Virus record (IMG/VR): IMGVR_UViG_3300048837_002347 | Span: 1-32,636 of that record | Strand: one strand, 5' to 3' | DNA length: 32,636 nucleotides | From: a virus | Made by a program: the position numbers and the translations under genes | Shown: one piece after another, positions 8,367 to 15,046 of the stretch | Position numbering within the stretch: position 1 is the first letter of the stretch | How the letters are laid out: each line of letters begins with the position of its first letter | The notes under the pieces: model-generated | The model's database searches: none | What the model saw: only the letters and a program-made list of their open reading frames with translations | What the model was told of the DNA's origin: nothing

Positions 8367-8398
8367 GGAGCCCGGAGCGCAAAGACGCCCCGGGCTCC
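8367..8398 (+). promoter_or_regulatory. Intercistronic hairpin between amidoligase and amidotransferase
   Basis: GGAGCCCGG (8367-8375) pairs perfectly with CCGGGCTCC (8390-8398); GCG/CGC pairs can extend the stem inward. Only two T residues follow, so it is not a standard intrinsic terminator. It may attenuate transcription, protect RNA ends or set the relative output of the two genes. Confidence 0.5.
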
Positions 8399-8416
8399 TT
8401 GCAGATTGGAGTAACC

Positions 8417-9160
8417 ATGTGCGGCATCTTTGGATTTGTCACACGCCAGGGCGAGGGGCCGGAGATTGCCCGCCTCCGGCGGCTGGCACTGATCACGCAG
8501 ACGCGCGGCGAACACGCCTTCGGCCTGGCCTGGCTCGACAGTGACGGCGCGATGGAGACGTTCAAACGCCCCGGCCCTGCGCAGAACTACCTGGACGAGC
8601 TGGAGCGATGCCGCGACGCAATCATCGTCGTCGGCCATTGCCGGTACGCCACGCATGGCTCGCCGGCCGACAACCGCAACAACCACCCGCACCCCGTGGG
8701 AACCGGGCAGTTCGTTCACAACGGCGTCGTCCACAACCACGAAGATCTGATCGAGCGCTACGGCCTGCGGCCAGAGACCGAGTGCGATAGCGAGGTGCTC
8801 GGGCTGCTCATGGCGCGCTGCCCCGGCACCGCCAACCAGCGCGCGGCGTGGACGGCCAACCAGGCGCTGGGCGACTTGGCGATGCTGGCGGTGTGGCGTA
8901 AGCCAGCGCGGTTGCTCGTGGCGCGCCGGGGTCGACCGTTGCATTTCGGGCAGGGACGGGATGGATACTACTTCGGCAGCCTTCCGGATGGTCTGCCGGG
9001 CCGGGCACAGGGCGTCACAGATCGCACCAGTCGCGTCCTGGGCTACCGGGGCGGGGAACTGGCCCTGGTGGGCCAGCCGATCGCCTTGGGGCCGGGCGGG
9101 GCGGGAGTTGGCGGAGCGCAGTTTGACCATCCTAACACCTTGGAAATACAGGAATTATGA
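8417..9160 (+). CDS. Class II glutamine amidotransferase domain protein
   Basis: This 247-residue protein is an Ntn-type glutaminase that releases ammonia from glutamine. After removal of Met1, Cys2 (MCGIFGF) would be the catalytic nucleophile. GHCRYATHG at residues 73-81 binds glutamine, HNGVVHNHEDL at 101-111 supplies the Asn-Gly oxyanion hole, and CDSEVLG at 123-129 carries the substrate-binding Asp. These are the landmarks of the PurF/GlmS/AsnB N-terminal domain, but no synthetase domain follows. The partner is probably the adjacent amidoligase. GGAG lies 6 bases before the ATG. The last codons run into leader repeat B, and the final 30-40 residues look unlike a folded domain. Confidence 0.88.
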   Translation: MCGIFGFVTRQGEGPEIARLRRLALITQTRGEHAFGLAWLDSDGAMETFKRPGPAQNYLDELERCRDAIIVVGHCRYATHGSPADNRNNHPHPVGTGQFVHNGVVHNHEDLIERYGLRPETECDSEVLGLLMARCPGTANQRAAWTANQALGDLAMLAVWRKPARLLVARRGRPLHFGQGRDGYYFGSLPDGLPGRAQGVTDRTSRVLGYRGGELALVGQPIALGPGGAGVGGAQFDHPNTLEIQEL

Positions 9161-9213
9161 GCGGATTCCGCTTGATGCGTTCCCGAACGCATGGCTGAAT
9201 GTGCATGTCGAAA
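9127..9213 (+). promoter_or_regulatory. Leader/promoter repeat B
   Basis: This is the second copy of the leader found at 7401-7488. The blocks are CCATCCTAACACCTTGG with AAATAC (9127-9149), GCTTGATG (9170-9177), GCTGAATGTG (9194-9203) and TCGAAA (9208-9213). Sequence between blocks has diverged, while block spacing is kept. This copy contains a perfect 7-bp hairpin, ATGCGTT-CCCG-AACGCAT (9175-9192), that copy A lacks. It overlaps the end of the amidotransferase gene and stops before the AGGAG of the next gene. Confidence 0.6.
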
Positions 9214-9230
9214 ACGAACAGGAGAACGCG

Positions 9231-9440
9231 ATGAAGATCAACGCCAACAAGCCCGCCAAGACCCTGGACCAGATCCTGAAAGAGACCTTCCGCTTCACCC
9301 GCCGCGACCTGGCCTTCTCCTTCGCCCACCGGGCCGAGAAGGCGCTGTGGGTGATGTTGGGCGACGACGGGCGGTTCTGGGTCACCACCCCGGCAAACTG
9401 CCAGCGCCTCGAGCGGATGGGCTACGAATGGGCCGACTAA
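9231..9440 (+). CDS. Small protein of unknown function
   Basis: This 69-residue protein starts MKINANKPAKTLDQILKE and contains FRFTRRDLAFSFAHRAEKAL, then DGRFWVTTPANCQRLERMGY. It appears to be a small alpha/beta domain without membrane segments. The ATG has AGGAG 7 bases upstream, directly after leader repeat B. The larger frame that extends upstream is not the gene. I do not recognise a family; good codon use and the ribosome binding site support it as real. Confidence 0.72.
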   Translation: MKINANKPAKTLDQILKETFRFTRRDLAFSFAHRAEKALWVMLGDDGRFWVTTPANCQRLERMGYEWAD

Positions 9441-9464
9441 CCCGCAGCACGAAGGACCACGACC

Positions 9465-9734
9465 ATGCGTACCACGCGAATCGAACTCGACGGAGATGCC
9501 GGACACCTTTCTATCCAGCGCGAGCGCGGCAGCCGGACGATCCGGATCGACTCGATCATCCGCGACCCGAAGCGTGGCCAGCAGGCCTGGAAGAGTTGGG
9601 AGCTCGACGCTGCCGTCAGCGACGAGGACCTCTTCAAGGTCGCCATCGAAGTGCAGTTCCGCACCGACGGCGGCACCGGCACCAACAGCATGATCCACGA
9701 CTTCTTCCGCGAGATGCAGCGGTTCCAGGACTAA
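9465..9734 (+). CDS. Small hypothetical protein
   Basis: This 89-residue protein is dominated by alternating hydrophobic and charged residues (MRTTRIELDGDAGHLSIQ, then SRTIRIDSIIRDPKRGQQ), which suggests a beta-sheet domain. A helical C-terminus (MIHDFFREMQRFQD) follows. AAGGA stands 8 bases before the ATG, and the gene lies 24 bases after the previous stop in the same operon. No family is recognised. Confidence 0.7.
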   Translation: MRTTRIELDGDAGHLSIQRERGSRTIRIDSIIRDPKRGQQAWKSWELDAAVSDEDLFKVAIEVQFRTDGGTGTNSMIHDFFREMQRFQD

Positions 9735-9746
9735 CCGGAGAACGCC

Positions 9747-10031
9747 ATGACCAAGAAGTACGACCTCTTCACGCAGATCGCCCGCCAGCACCTGCACATC
9801 GATGCGCTCAAGCAGCGCAATCGCGATCACCTGGACTTCCACGACGTCGGGGTGGTCGGGGTGCAGCGGGCGCTCGACGCCGCCTACCGCGCCGGGCAGG
9901 CCGAGCTTCTGGCCGCCGCCGAGGCGCTGGTGGCGGCGAAGGACAACCAGATGGAGACGGCCGACGAGTGGCGATGCCTGCGGCGGGCCATACGCCACGC
10001 CAACAAGCAGAACGCACTCCCGAAGCCCTGA
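9747..10031 (+). CDS. DUF6900-like small protein
   Basis: This 94-residue, mainly helical protein contains FTQIARQHLHIDALKQRN followed by DHLDFHDVGVVGVQRALDAAY. The LDFHDV pattern followed by an amphipathic helix with AAYRAG is what I associate with the DUF6900 family, found on plasmids and phages without known function. GGAG is 6 bases before the ATG and 12 bases separate it from the previous gene. The family name is recalled from pattern and should be treated as probable. Confidence 0.72.
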   Translation: MTKKYDLFTQIARQHLHIDALKQRNRDHLDFHDVGVVGVQRALDAAYRAGQAELLAAAEALVAAKDNQMETADEWRCLRRAIRHANKQNALPKP

Positions 10032-10073
10032 ACAAGGGCTTCGGTGGTTTACGGGGAGGCTTCGCCTTCCCTC
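10021..10073 (+). promoter_or_regulatory. Two consecutive hairpins at the end of the DUF6900-like gene
   Basis: CGAAGCCCT (10021-10029) pairs with AGGGCTTCG (10035-10043) around a 5-base loop that includes the stop codon. A second, weaker hairpin follows around a TTC loop in the run GGGGAGGCTTCGCCTTCCC. No T-tract follows either, so an attenuator, processing site or weak terminator is more likely than a strong intrinsic terminator. Confidence 0.45.
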
Positions 10074-10130
10074 GGGGCATGTCGCCCCAGCGGCCCGGCC
10101 AGCCCGAATAAGGCCAAAGGAGACACGGTC

Positions 10131-10673
10131 ATGAAAAACAGCGAAGTCACCCTCAGCGGCACGTACCTGGCCAAGATCACCGACAAGGTGGTCCCGGTGC
10201 GGATCGACCAGGCCAACCCCCACGGCGGGTGGGACGCCACGAACCTGGCGACGGGCAAGAAGGTCCGCATCAAGAGCGCCCAGCGCCTCCGCGGGCCGGC
10301 CCCGGATCGCCAGGCACAGCAGCGGACGCGCGCCGTGGCCGAGGCCCAGGCCGCTGACGCGGCCGCCAATGCCCACGCCGTGCCCGCCGACACCACCGCG
10401 CCGGCCAAGGCACGCAAGAACAAGAAGAACGCCGGCGAGGCCAAACCCAAAAAGGTCAGCGGTCTGGACGCGGCCTACGAGGTGCTCAAGGCCAAGGGCG
10501 AACCGATGAGCGCCGGCGCGATCGTCGAGGAGATGCTGGCAAAGGGATTGTGGAAGACCGACGGCAAGACGCCGGCCGCTACGATCTACAGCGCCATGAT
10601 CCGCGAGATCGACACCAAGCCCGGCGAGAGCCGCTTCGCCAAGACGGGCCGAGGATTGTTCAAGGCCGCCTGA
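10131..10673 (+). CDS. HARE-HTH domain protein
   Basis: This 180-residue protein has three parts. An N-terminal beta-rich segment occupies residues 1-60 (LSGTYLAKITDKVVPVRID, then WDATNLATGKKVRIKSAQRL). An Ala/Lys-rich linker spans 61-107. A C-terminal HARE-HTH winged-helix domain lies at about 108-180 (LDAAYEVLKAKGEPMSAGAI, then EEMLAKGLW and GKTPAATIYSAM). HARE-HTH domains occur in bacterial RNA polymerase delta, restriction enzymes and eukaryotic ASXL proteins and are proposed to bind DNA, possibly sensing base modification. AAAGGAG lies 10 bases before the ATG. It ends the plus-strand operon 6 bases from the convergent methyltransferase gene. Confidence 0.85.
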   Translation: MKNSEVTLSGTYLAKITDKVVPVRIDQANPHGGWDATNLATGKKVRIKSAQRLRGPAPDRQAQQRTRAVAEAQAADAAANAHAVPADTTAPAKARKNKKNAGEAKPKKVSGLDAAYEVLKAKGEPMSAGAIVEEMLAKGLWKTDGKTPAATIYSAMIREIDTKPGESRFAKTGRGLFKAA

Positions 10674-10679
10674 CATTGT

Positions 10680-12050
10680 TTAGTGGCCCTCCGCAGCACC
10701 CACCCCAGCCAACGCGGCTGGGGTGTTCTCCGGCATGTCCGTTCCCGCCGTGTCCGTCGCCGTCATTCGCCGGGCCTTCTTCCCGCTGAACTTCTCCCAG
10801 CGCTGCACGATCACATCGCAATACAGCGTGTCGAGTTCCATCAGGAAGGCGTTGCGACCGGTCTGCTCGGCGGCGATCAGCGTCGAGCCCGAGCCGCCAA
10901 ACAGGTCCAGCACGTTCTCGCCCGCCAGCGAGGAGTACTGCATCGCCCGAACCGCCAGCTCGACCGGCTTCTCGGTCAGGTGGACCATCGACTGCGGGTT
11001 GACCTTCTTCACATGCCAAAGATCGGTGACGTTGCTGGGTCCGTAGAACTTGTGGCCCGCCCCTTCCTTCCAGCCGTAGAACGCGATCTCGAACGCGCCC
11101 ATGAAATCCTTCCTGGTCAGCACCGGATGCTGCTTGTCCCACACAATCCCCTGGCTGAAGTACAGGCCGTTCTTCTTGAGGAACGGCGGGTAGTTGCCCA
11201 GATTCGCGTAGCCGCCCCAGATGTAGAACCCGCGCCCGTCCTCCAGCACCCGCGCCATATTGCCGAACCAGGCGTCGAGCATCTGATCGAAGGCCTCGTC
11301 GGAGACGAAGTCGTTGGCCAGCGGGCGGTCCTTCGCGCGGAGTTTCTTCTGGGTAGGCTTGGCCTTGCCGGGGTGGCGCTCGACGTCGAGCTTCTGGTGG
11401 TGGGTCGTCTCGAACGAGGAGAGACCAGCCGCGATGGCGTTGTTGCTGCGCGGCTCGACCTTCACGTTGTACGGCGGGTCGGTGTTGACCAGGTGGATCG
11501 TCGCGCCATCGAGTAGGCGGTCCAGATCCGCGGGCTTGCTCGAGTCGCCACACAGCAGCCGGTGGTTGCCGAGAATCCACAGGTCGCCCGGCTGCGTGGT
11601 CGCCTCGTCGGGCGGCGCGGGGATGTCATCGGGATCGGTCAGGCCCTGCTCCACGTCGCCGGACATGATCCGCTGGAGCTCCTCCTGGTCGAACCCCAGC
11701 GTCTCAATGTCGAAGTTCATCCCCTGCAGCGCCGAGAGTTCAATGGGCAGCAGTTCGTAATTCCATTCGGCGATCTCGTTGGTCGCGTTGTCGGCGATGC
11801 GGTACGCTCTAACCTGCGCCGGCGACAGGTCGGTCGCGACATGCACGGGCACCTGCGCGAGGCCCAGCTTCTGCGCGGCCTTGAAGCGGGTGTGGCCGAC
11901 GATGATCACGCCCTCGGCGTCCACCACGATGGGCTGGCGGAACCCAAATTCCTTAAGGCTCGCCGCCACCGCGTCCACCGCCTCATCGTTCTGGCGCGGG
12001 TTGCCGGGGTAAGGCTTGACCTGGTTGATGGGACGAAGTTCGATCTGCAT
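10680..12050 (-). CDS. ParB-like domain / DNA methyltransferase fusion
   Basis: This 456-residue protein begins with a ParB/sulfiredoxin-like nuclease domain (residues 1-110; PYPGNPRQND, then GVIIVGHTRFKAAQKLG). It continues into an N6-adenine/N4-cytosine methyltransferase with DPPYNV at 191-196 and LDLFGGSGSTLIAAE near residue 400. The catalytic motif precedes the SAM-binding motif, the beta-class order. Such fusions are common in phages and methylate phage DNA, often without a cognate nuclease. The ATG at 12050 has AAGGAA 8-9 bases upstream; the frame further upstream is low-complexity and not part of the gene. It is the last gene of the minus-strand replication block. Confidence 0.9.
   Translation of the reverse strand: MQIELRPINQVKPYPGNPRQNDEAVDAVAASLKEFGFRQPIVVDAEGVIIVGHTRFKAAQKLGLAQVPVHVATDLSPAQVRAYRIADNATNEIAEWNYELLPIELSALQGMNFDIETLGFDQEELQRIMSGDVEQGLTDPDDIPAPPDEATTQPGDLWILGNHRLLCGDSSKPADLDRLLDGATIHLVNTDPPYNVKVEPRSNNAIAAGLSSFETTHHQKLDVERHPGKAKPTQKKLRAKDRPLANDFVSDEAFDQMLDAWFGNMARVLEDGRGFYIWGGYANLGNYPPFLKKNGLYFSQGIVWDKQHPVLTRKDFMGAFEIAFYGWKEGAGHKFYGPSNVTDLWHVKKVNPQSMVHLTEKPVELAVRAMQYSSLAGENVLDLFGGSGSTLIAAEQTGRNAFLMELDTLYCDVIVQRWEKFSGKKARRMTATDTAGTDMPENTPAALAGVGAAEGH
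10701..10725 (+). terminator. Probable terminator of the plus-strand operon
   Basis: CACCCCAGCC (10701-10710) and GGCTGGGGTG (10716-10725) form a perfect 10-bp stem with an AACGC loop. TTCTCC follows on the plus strand. It lies 28 bases past the stop of the HARE-HTH gene, inside the last codons of the convergent methyltransferase gene. The T-tract is poor, so termination strength is uncertain. Confidence 0.5.
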
Positions 12051-12536
12051 ACACAATTTCCTTTCACGAAAGAAAGTCAGTTGCCGACGGTGATTGTTCC
12101 CGCGGCCATCTCCGGCCGCAAGCGCCAGGGAGGAACCGCTCCCCCCGCCCCCCTCGGCCATTTCCCTGCCACTTTGGCACCCCCACGCCGTTGGCCCCAG
12201 GGCGGGGACGAGACGCGGTTGGGCCGGATGGCCAAGGCGCTACAACGGACGCGACGTGGGCCAACACGTGGCCAACGGCGCGTACCCGTGCGGGCACGCC
12301 CAGGGGGTGGTGGGCAGCGCCGAGTCTTCTTTCACCTCTTTCACCACCCCCCTCACACACACACGCCCAGATACGCGGGCGGGCGTCGCGCGAGGGGATA
12401 GAGGTGAAAGAGAGAAAGAAGAAGAGAGAGTTGTTGTTTCTTCCTATATATGGGCTTTTCCGCAGGCCAACTTCTTTCACCTTGCCGGGGTGAAACAAGG
12501 GTGAAGAAGGGTGAAGCATGGCGGGCTTGGCGGTGT
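12051..12536. other. Intergenic region with iterons; no gene seen
   Basis: This 486-base gap separates the primase gene from the methyltransferase gene. It holds CA-rich and GA-rich low-complexity runs, an AT-rich patch (TTCTTCCTATATATGGGC near 12439-12456) and most of the TTTCACC/GGTGAAA iterons. A 158-codon minus-strand frame crosses it, but its product is low-complexity, rich in Ser, Pro and Arg, and is not credible. The combination of iterons, an AT-rich patch and an adjacent primase suggests a replication or control region. Confidence 0.6.
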
Positions 12537-12579
12537 TCATCTTTCACCTCCCACGCTTGTTTCACCCGCTTCTTTCACC
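12330..12579. repeat. Cluster of TTTCACC/GGTGAAA iterons
   Basis: Perfect TTTCACC starts at 12330, 12339, 12475, 12542, 12560 and 12573. GGTGAAA starts at 12403 and 12489. Two near copies (GGTGAAG) start at 12500 and 12510. The last three perfect copies lie inside the 3-prime codons of the primase gene. Eight exact heptamers in 250 bases is far above chance. Iterons beside a primase-helicase gene are typical of initiator-binding origins, though that role is inferred. Confidence 0.7.
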
Positions 12580-14834
12580 GCCCCGGCTGTCTCGACCAGG
12601 CGGTAGGCGCGCATGGTGCGGCCCGGGGTGGGCGCGGTGACAATCTCCACGTCCCCTTGCTGGCAAAGCGTGTCGATCAGCGCCGCAAACGCCTTCGTGT
12701 CCATCTTCATCCGCTTGAGCAGCACGCTGTGGGGGAGTTCGCCGCCGGGGGCGCTGCGTAACTTCTCCAGCGCCTTGAGACACTCGGCGTGGAAAGGGTT
12801 CTCGGCGACATGGCTGGCGGCCATGAAGAGCATGCGGCGGGTCTGGTGCATGACGAAGGCCGATGCCCATTGGACCGCCGCGAGGCTGATGCGCGGGGTC
12901 TGGTGGTTCTCGCTGATGGCGTACAAGAGCGCCAGCTTCCGCACTTGCTCGCTGACGCGCCCCCATACGGTCGTGCCGACCGAATCACTGCGACCCTCGG
13001 CCGCCGAGTATTCCGCCTCGGCTTGCTGGCGCGTCTCCACCAGACTGCGGCGGGCCTCGTCGCTGTGCTCGACGATCCTGGGCACCGGGTGGAAGTCTTC
13101 GAGGTTGCCGGTGCCCGGCCGGAAATCTGCCCACCACTTGGCCGTGGCCAGGATGCTCGGCGGAACCTCGCGAATGCTCGGCTCCTGACCCTCGGGCCGA
13201 GGGCCGGACTCGAGGATTATCATGCGGGCGAAGAAGCCGTTGGTGAGCATGCGCTCCGAGAGCGCCTCGTAGTAGTGGTTGGGGATCGCGGTGCCGAAGA
13301 TCACCAGCCCCGGCTGGTCGATCACCCCCGGCGACTCCTTGCCGGCCTTGCGGCGCATGGGAAAGACGCTGTTGGCCGACGAGTACATCGTCAGCAGCGT
13401 CGACATGATCGCTTCGTGCCGGGCGTCCTTGGCCTTGTTGATCGACTGGAGCATCCCGTCGATCTCGTCGGTTTGGAACAGCATGCTGGACGTCTGGAAC
13501 AGCGCGTCCTGCATCCCCTCGCCGCTGGCGAAGCGTTCGCCCAGGCATTCGGCCAGACCGACCTCGTGGACGATGCGGGTGTTGACCTTGCGGGGCCAGT
13601 CCTTCCCCGCTGACGAATGGGCCAGCCCCAGCAGGTAGATGTTGGTGCGGTTGTCGCCGGGGTCGCGCACCTTGCGCCCGGCCAGGAACGCCAGCAGCGA
13701 GAGCGCCCCGGCGAACGCCATGACGGGGTTGGGATACGGAGCGGTCGCCAGGCAGTAGTCCATCACCTCGCTGACGAAACCCGGCATGCGGAGCATGTCC
13801 ACGGGCATTGGGCCGGGGTCGGGGATCTCCGGCGCACGCGGCGCGCCGGCCGCGCATGCGCCGGCCCTGGGGGTCATGTTGACGATGCCGGAGATGTCCA
13901 CGCCGTGGTCGTCCTCGGGCATCGCGCCCCCATAGCCGGCCAGACGCAGCGCACGGGCGGCGTCTTCATACCGACCGCCGTGGTTGAGCAGCGCGAACAC
14001 CGAGAACGGCGAGTAGGCGCGATTGGGCTCGAAGGGCTCGGCGCTGGCGCTGAACACATAGAACACGCGGTCCTTGAGCGTGGCCGACCAGCCGGATTCC
14101 TTGCCCGGCCGTCGCCAATATTCGTTCACACCCTCGCGCACCCTCGTCCACCCGGCCTGCGCCAGTACGGCACGGATGTCCCCGCGCTGGTTGAAATCGT
14201 CACCAGGCCGCTCGGCGCTGGCGCACGACCCCGACGTGGTCGGCGGCGTGACTGTCGCGGACGCAGAACGCGGCGGCAGATCCACCACCGGCGGCACGTA
14301 CTCGTTGAGCTCCCATGCCGCCTGCAGAAGCACATCGCGCTCGGCTTCGGTGAGCATGGGCGGATGGGCCAGATCCCCCTGGAGCAGCACATAGCCAGCA
14401 GAGGGGGCGCACAGAAACAACCCGCCCTCGCCGCGCGTCTCAATGAGCGTGACAACCTTGCCCTCGCGCTGGCGCTGGGCCAGCTTCATGTTCCCGCAGA
14501 CCGGTGCCTGGCAGCGATAGAAAACATGGCGACCGTCGCGCTGCGTGCGCTCGATGACCAGCTTGGCCAGCAGGTCCGGCGGCACGCGCGCCGCCCAGGC
14601 GTCAAAGAGTTCGCCGCCGGCGTCGAAGTCGATCATCTCGGCATGGCCGGACACGGCTCCGCAGATGATGCACAGCGCGTCCGGCCCATTGGCCAGCCAC
14701 GCCGAAAGCTCCGCCTCCGTCGGCAGCCGCTCGCGGTAGCGCTTCCACTGGCCGACGGCCGGGCGCTTCTCGGCGCGCTTGGCCGGCAGTACGCACAGGC
14801 CCGCCTGCAGATATTGTCTGGCGAGATCATCCAC
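12537..14834 (-). CDS. Prim-Pol / DUF3987 primase-helicase
   Basis: This 765-residue protein probably primes and unwinds phage DNA. Residues 1-180 are a bifunctional primase-polymerase domain: GAVSGHAEMIDFDAG at 59-73 gives the catalytic Asp69 and Asp71, and His103 lies in GRHVFY. Residues about 340-650 match DUF3987 (YfjI-like), a helicase-type ATPase, with LGLAHSSAGKDWPRK at 403-416 as the phosphate-binding loop and LFQTDEIDGML near 460 as a Walker B-like segment. The C-terminal 100 residues could be a winged helix (GELPHSVLLKRMKMDTKAF). The GTG start at 14834 follows GAGGGAA by 11 bases. Its last codons encode three of the TTTCACC iterons. It seems to replace separate primase and replicative helicase genes. 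Confidence 0.88.
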   Translation of the reverse strand: MDDLARQYLQAGLCVLPAKRAEKRPAVGQWKRYRERLPTEAELSAWLANGPDALCIICGAVSGHAEMIDFDAGGELFDAWAARVPPDLLAKLVIERTQRDGRHVFYRCQAPVCGNMKLAQRQREGKVVTLIETRGEGGLFLCAPSAGYVLLQGDLAHPPMLTEAERDVLLQAAWELNEYVPPVVDLPPRSASATVTPPTTSGSCASAERPGDDFNQRGDIRAVLAQAGWTRVREGVNEYWRRPGKESGWSATLKDRVFYVFSASAEPFEPNRAYSPFSVFALLNHGGRYEDAARALRLAGYGGAMPEDDHGVDISGIVNMTPRAGACAAGAPRAPEIPDPGPMPVDMLRMPGFVSEVMDYCLATAPYPNPVMAFAGALSLLAFLAGRKVRDPGDNRTNIYLLGLAHSSAGKDWPRKVNTRIVHEVGLAECLGERFASGEGMQDALFQTSSMLFQTDEIDGMLQSINKAKDARHEAIMSTLLTMYSSANSVFPMRRKAGKESPGVIDQPGLVIFGTAIPNHYYEALSERMLTNGFFARMIILESGPRPEGQEPSIREVPPSILATAKWWADFRPGTGNLEDFHPVPRIVEHSDEARRSLVETRQQAEAEYSAAEGRSDSVGTTVWGRVSEQVRKLALLYAISENHQTPRISLAAVQWASAFVMHQTRRMLFMAASHVAENPFHAECLKALEKLRSAPGGELPHSVLLKRMKMDTKAFAALIDTLCQQGDVEIVTAPTPGRTMRAYRLVETAGAVKEAGETSVGGER

Positions 14835-14849
14835 GCGAGCGATTCCCTC

Positions 14850-15032
14850 TTACGAGCAACCCGTGGTTGTGCCGCACCCCAGGCACACGTAGCAGGTACC
14901 GGCGCGCACAGTCGCGCCGCTGCACTGACCGCAGCGCGGTCCTTGCGACGGCAACTGGGGCGGACGCGGGGTCGTGGTCGTTGGCTTGGCCGGCACGCTG
15001 GGCGCTGTCGCTGGGTTGGTCTTCTGGTGCAT
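14850..15032 (-). CDS. Stand-alone zinc-ribbon peptide resembling the NrdJ C-terminus
   Basis: This 60-residue protein has a Thr/Pro-rich first half. Its zinc-binding C-terminus is CGQCSG at 34-39 and then CYVCLGCGTTTGCS at 47-60. The pattern CxxC, CYxCLxCG, TxGCS closely resembles the last residues of vitamin B12-dependent (class II) ribonucleotide reductase, yet no reductase gene is present here. It may be a small nucleic-acid or protein-binding zinc ribbon. The start is the ATG at 15032 with GAGGAA 5-6 bases upstream; a TTG 18 bases earlier is less likely. It lies between the helicase and primase genes in the same operon. Confidence 0.75.
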   Translation of the reverse strand: MHQKTNPATAPSVPAKPTTTTPRPPQLPSQGPRCGQCSGATVRAGTCYVCLGCGTTTGCS

Positions 15033-15046
15033 GGTGTTCCTCGTGC

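Noticed and set aside
7430-9130. Long minus-strand frame (566 codons) opposite the amidoligase and amidotransferase genes
   Set aside because: It is the antisense shadow of two well-supported genes in GC-rich DNA, has no family motif and no ribosome binding site.
9132-10676. Minus-strand frame of 514 codons opposite the small-gene block
   Set aside because: It runs antisense through four genes that each have their own ribosome binding site; the product is low-complexity.
12064-12540. Minus-strand frame of 158 codons in the iteron region
   Set aside because: The product is low-complexity and rich in Ser, Pro, Arg and Gly. The DNA consists of simple repeats and iterons, and no good start signal is present.
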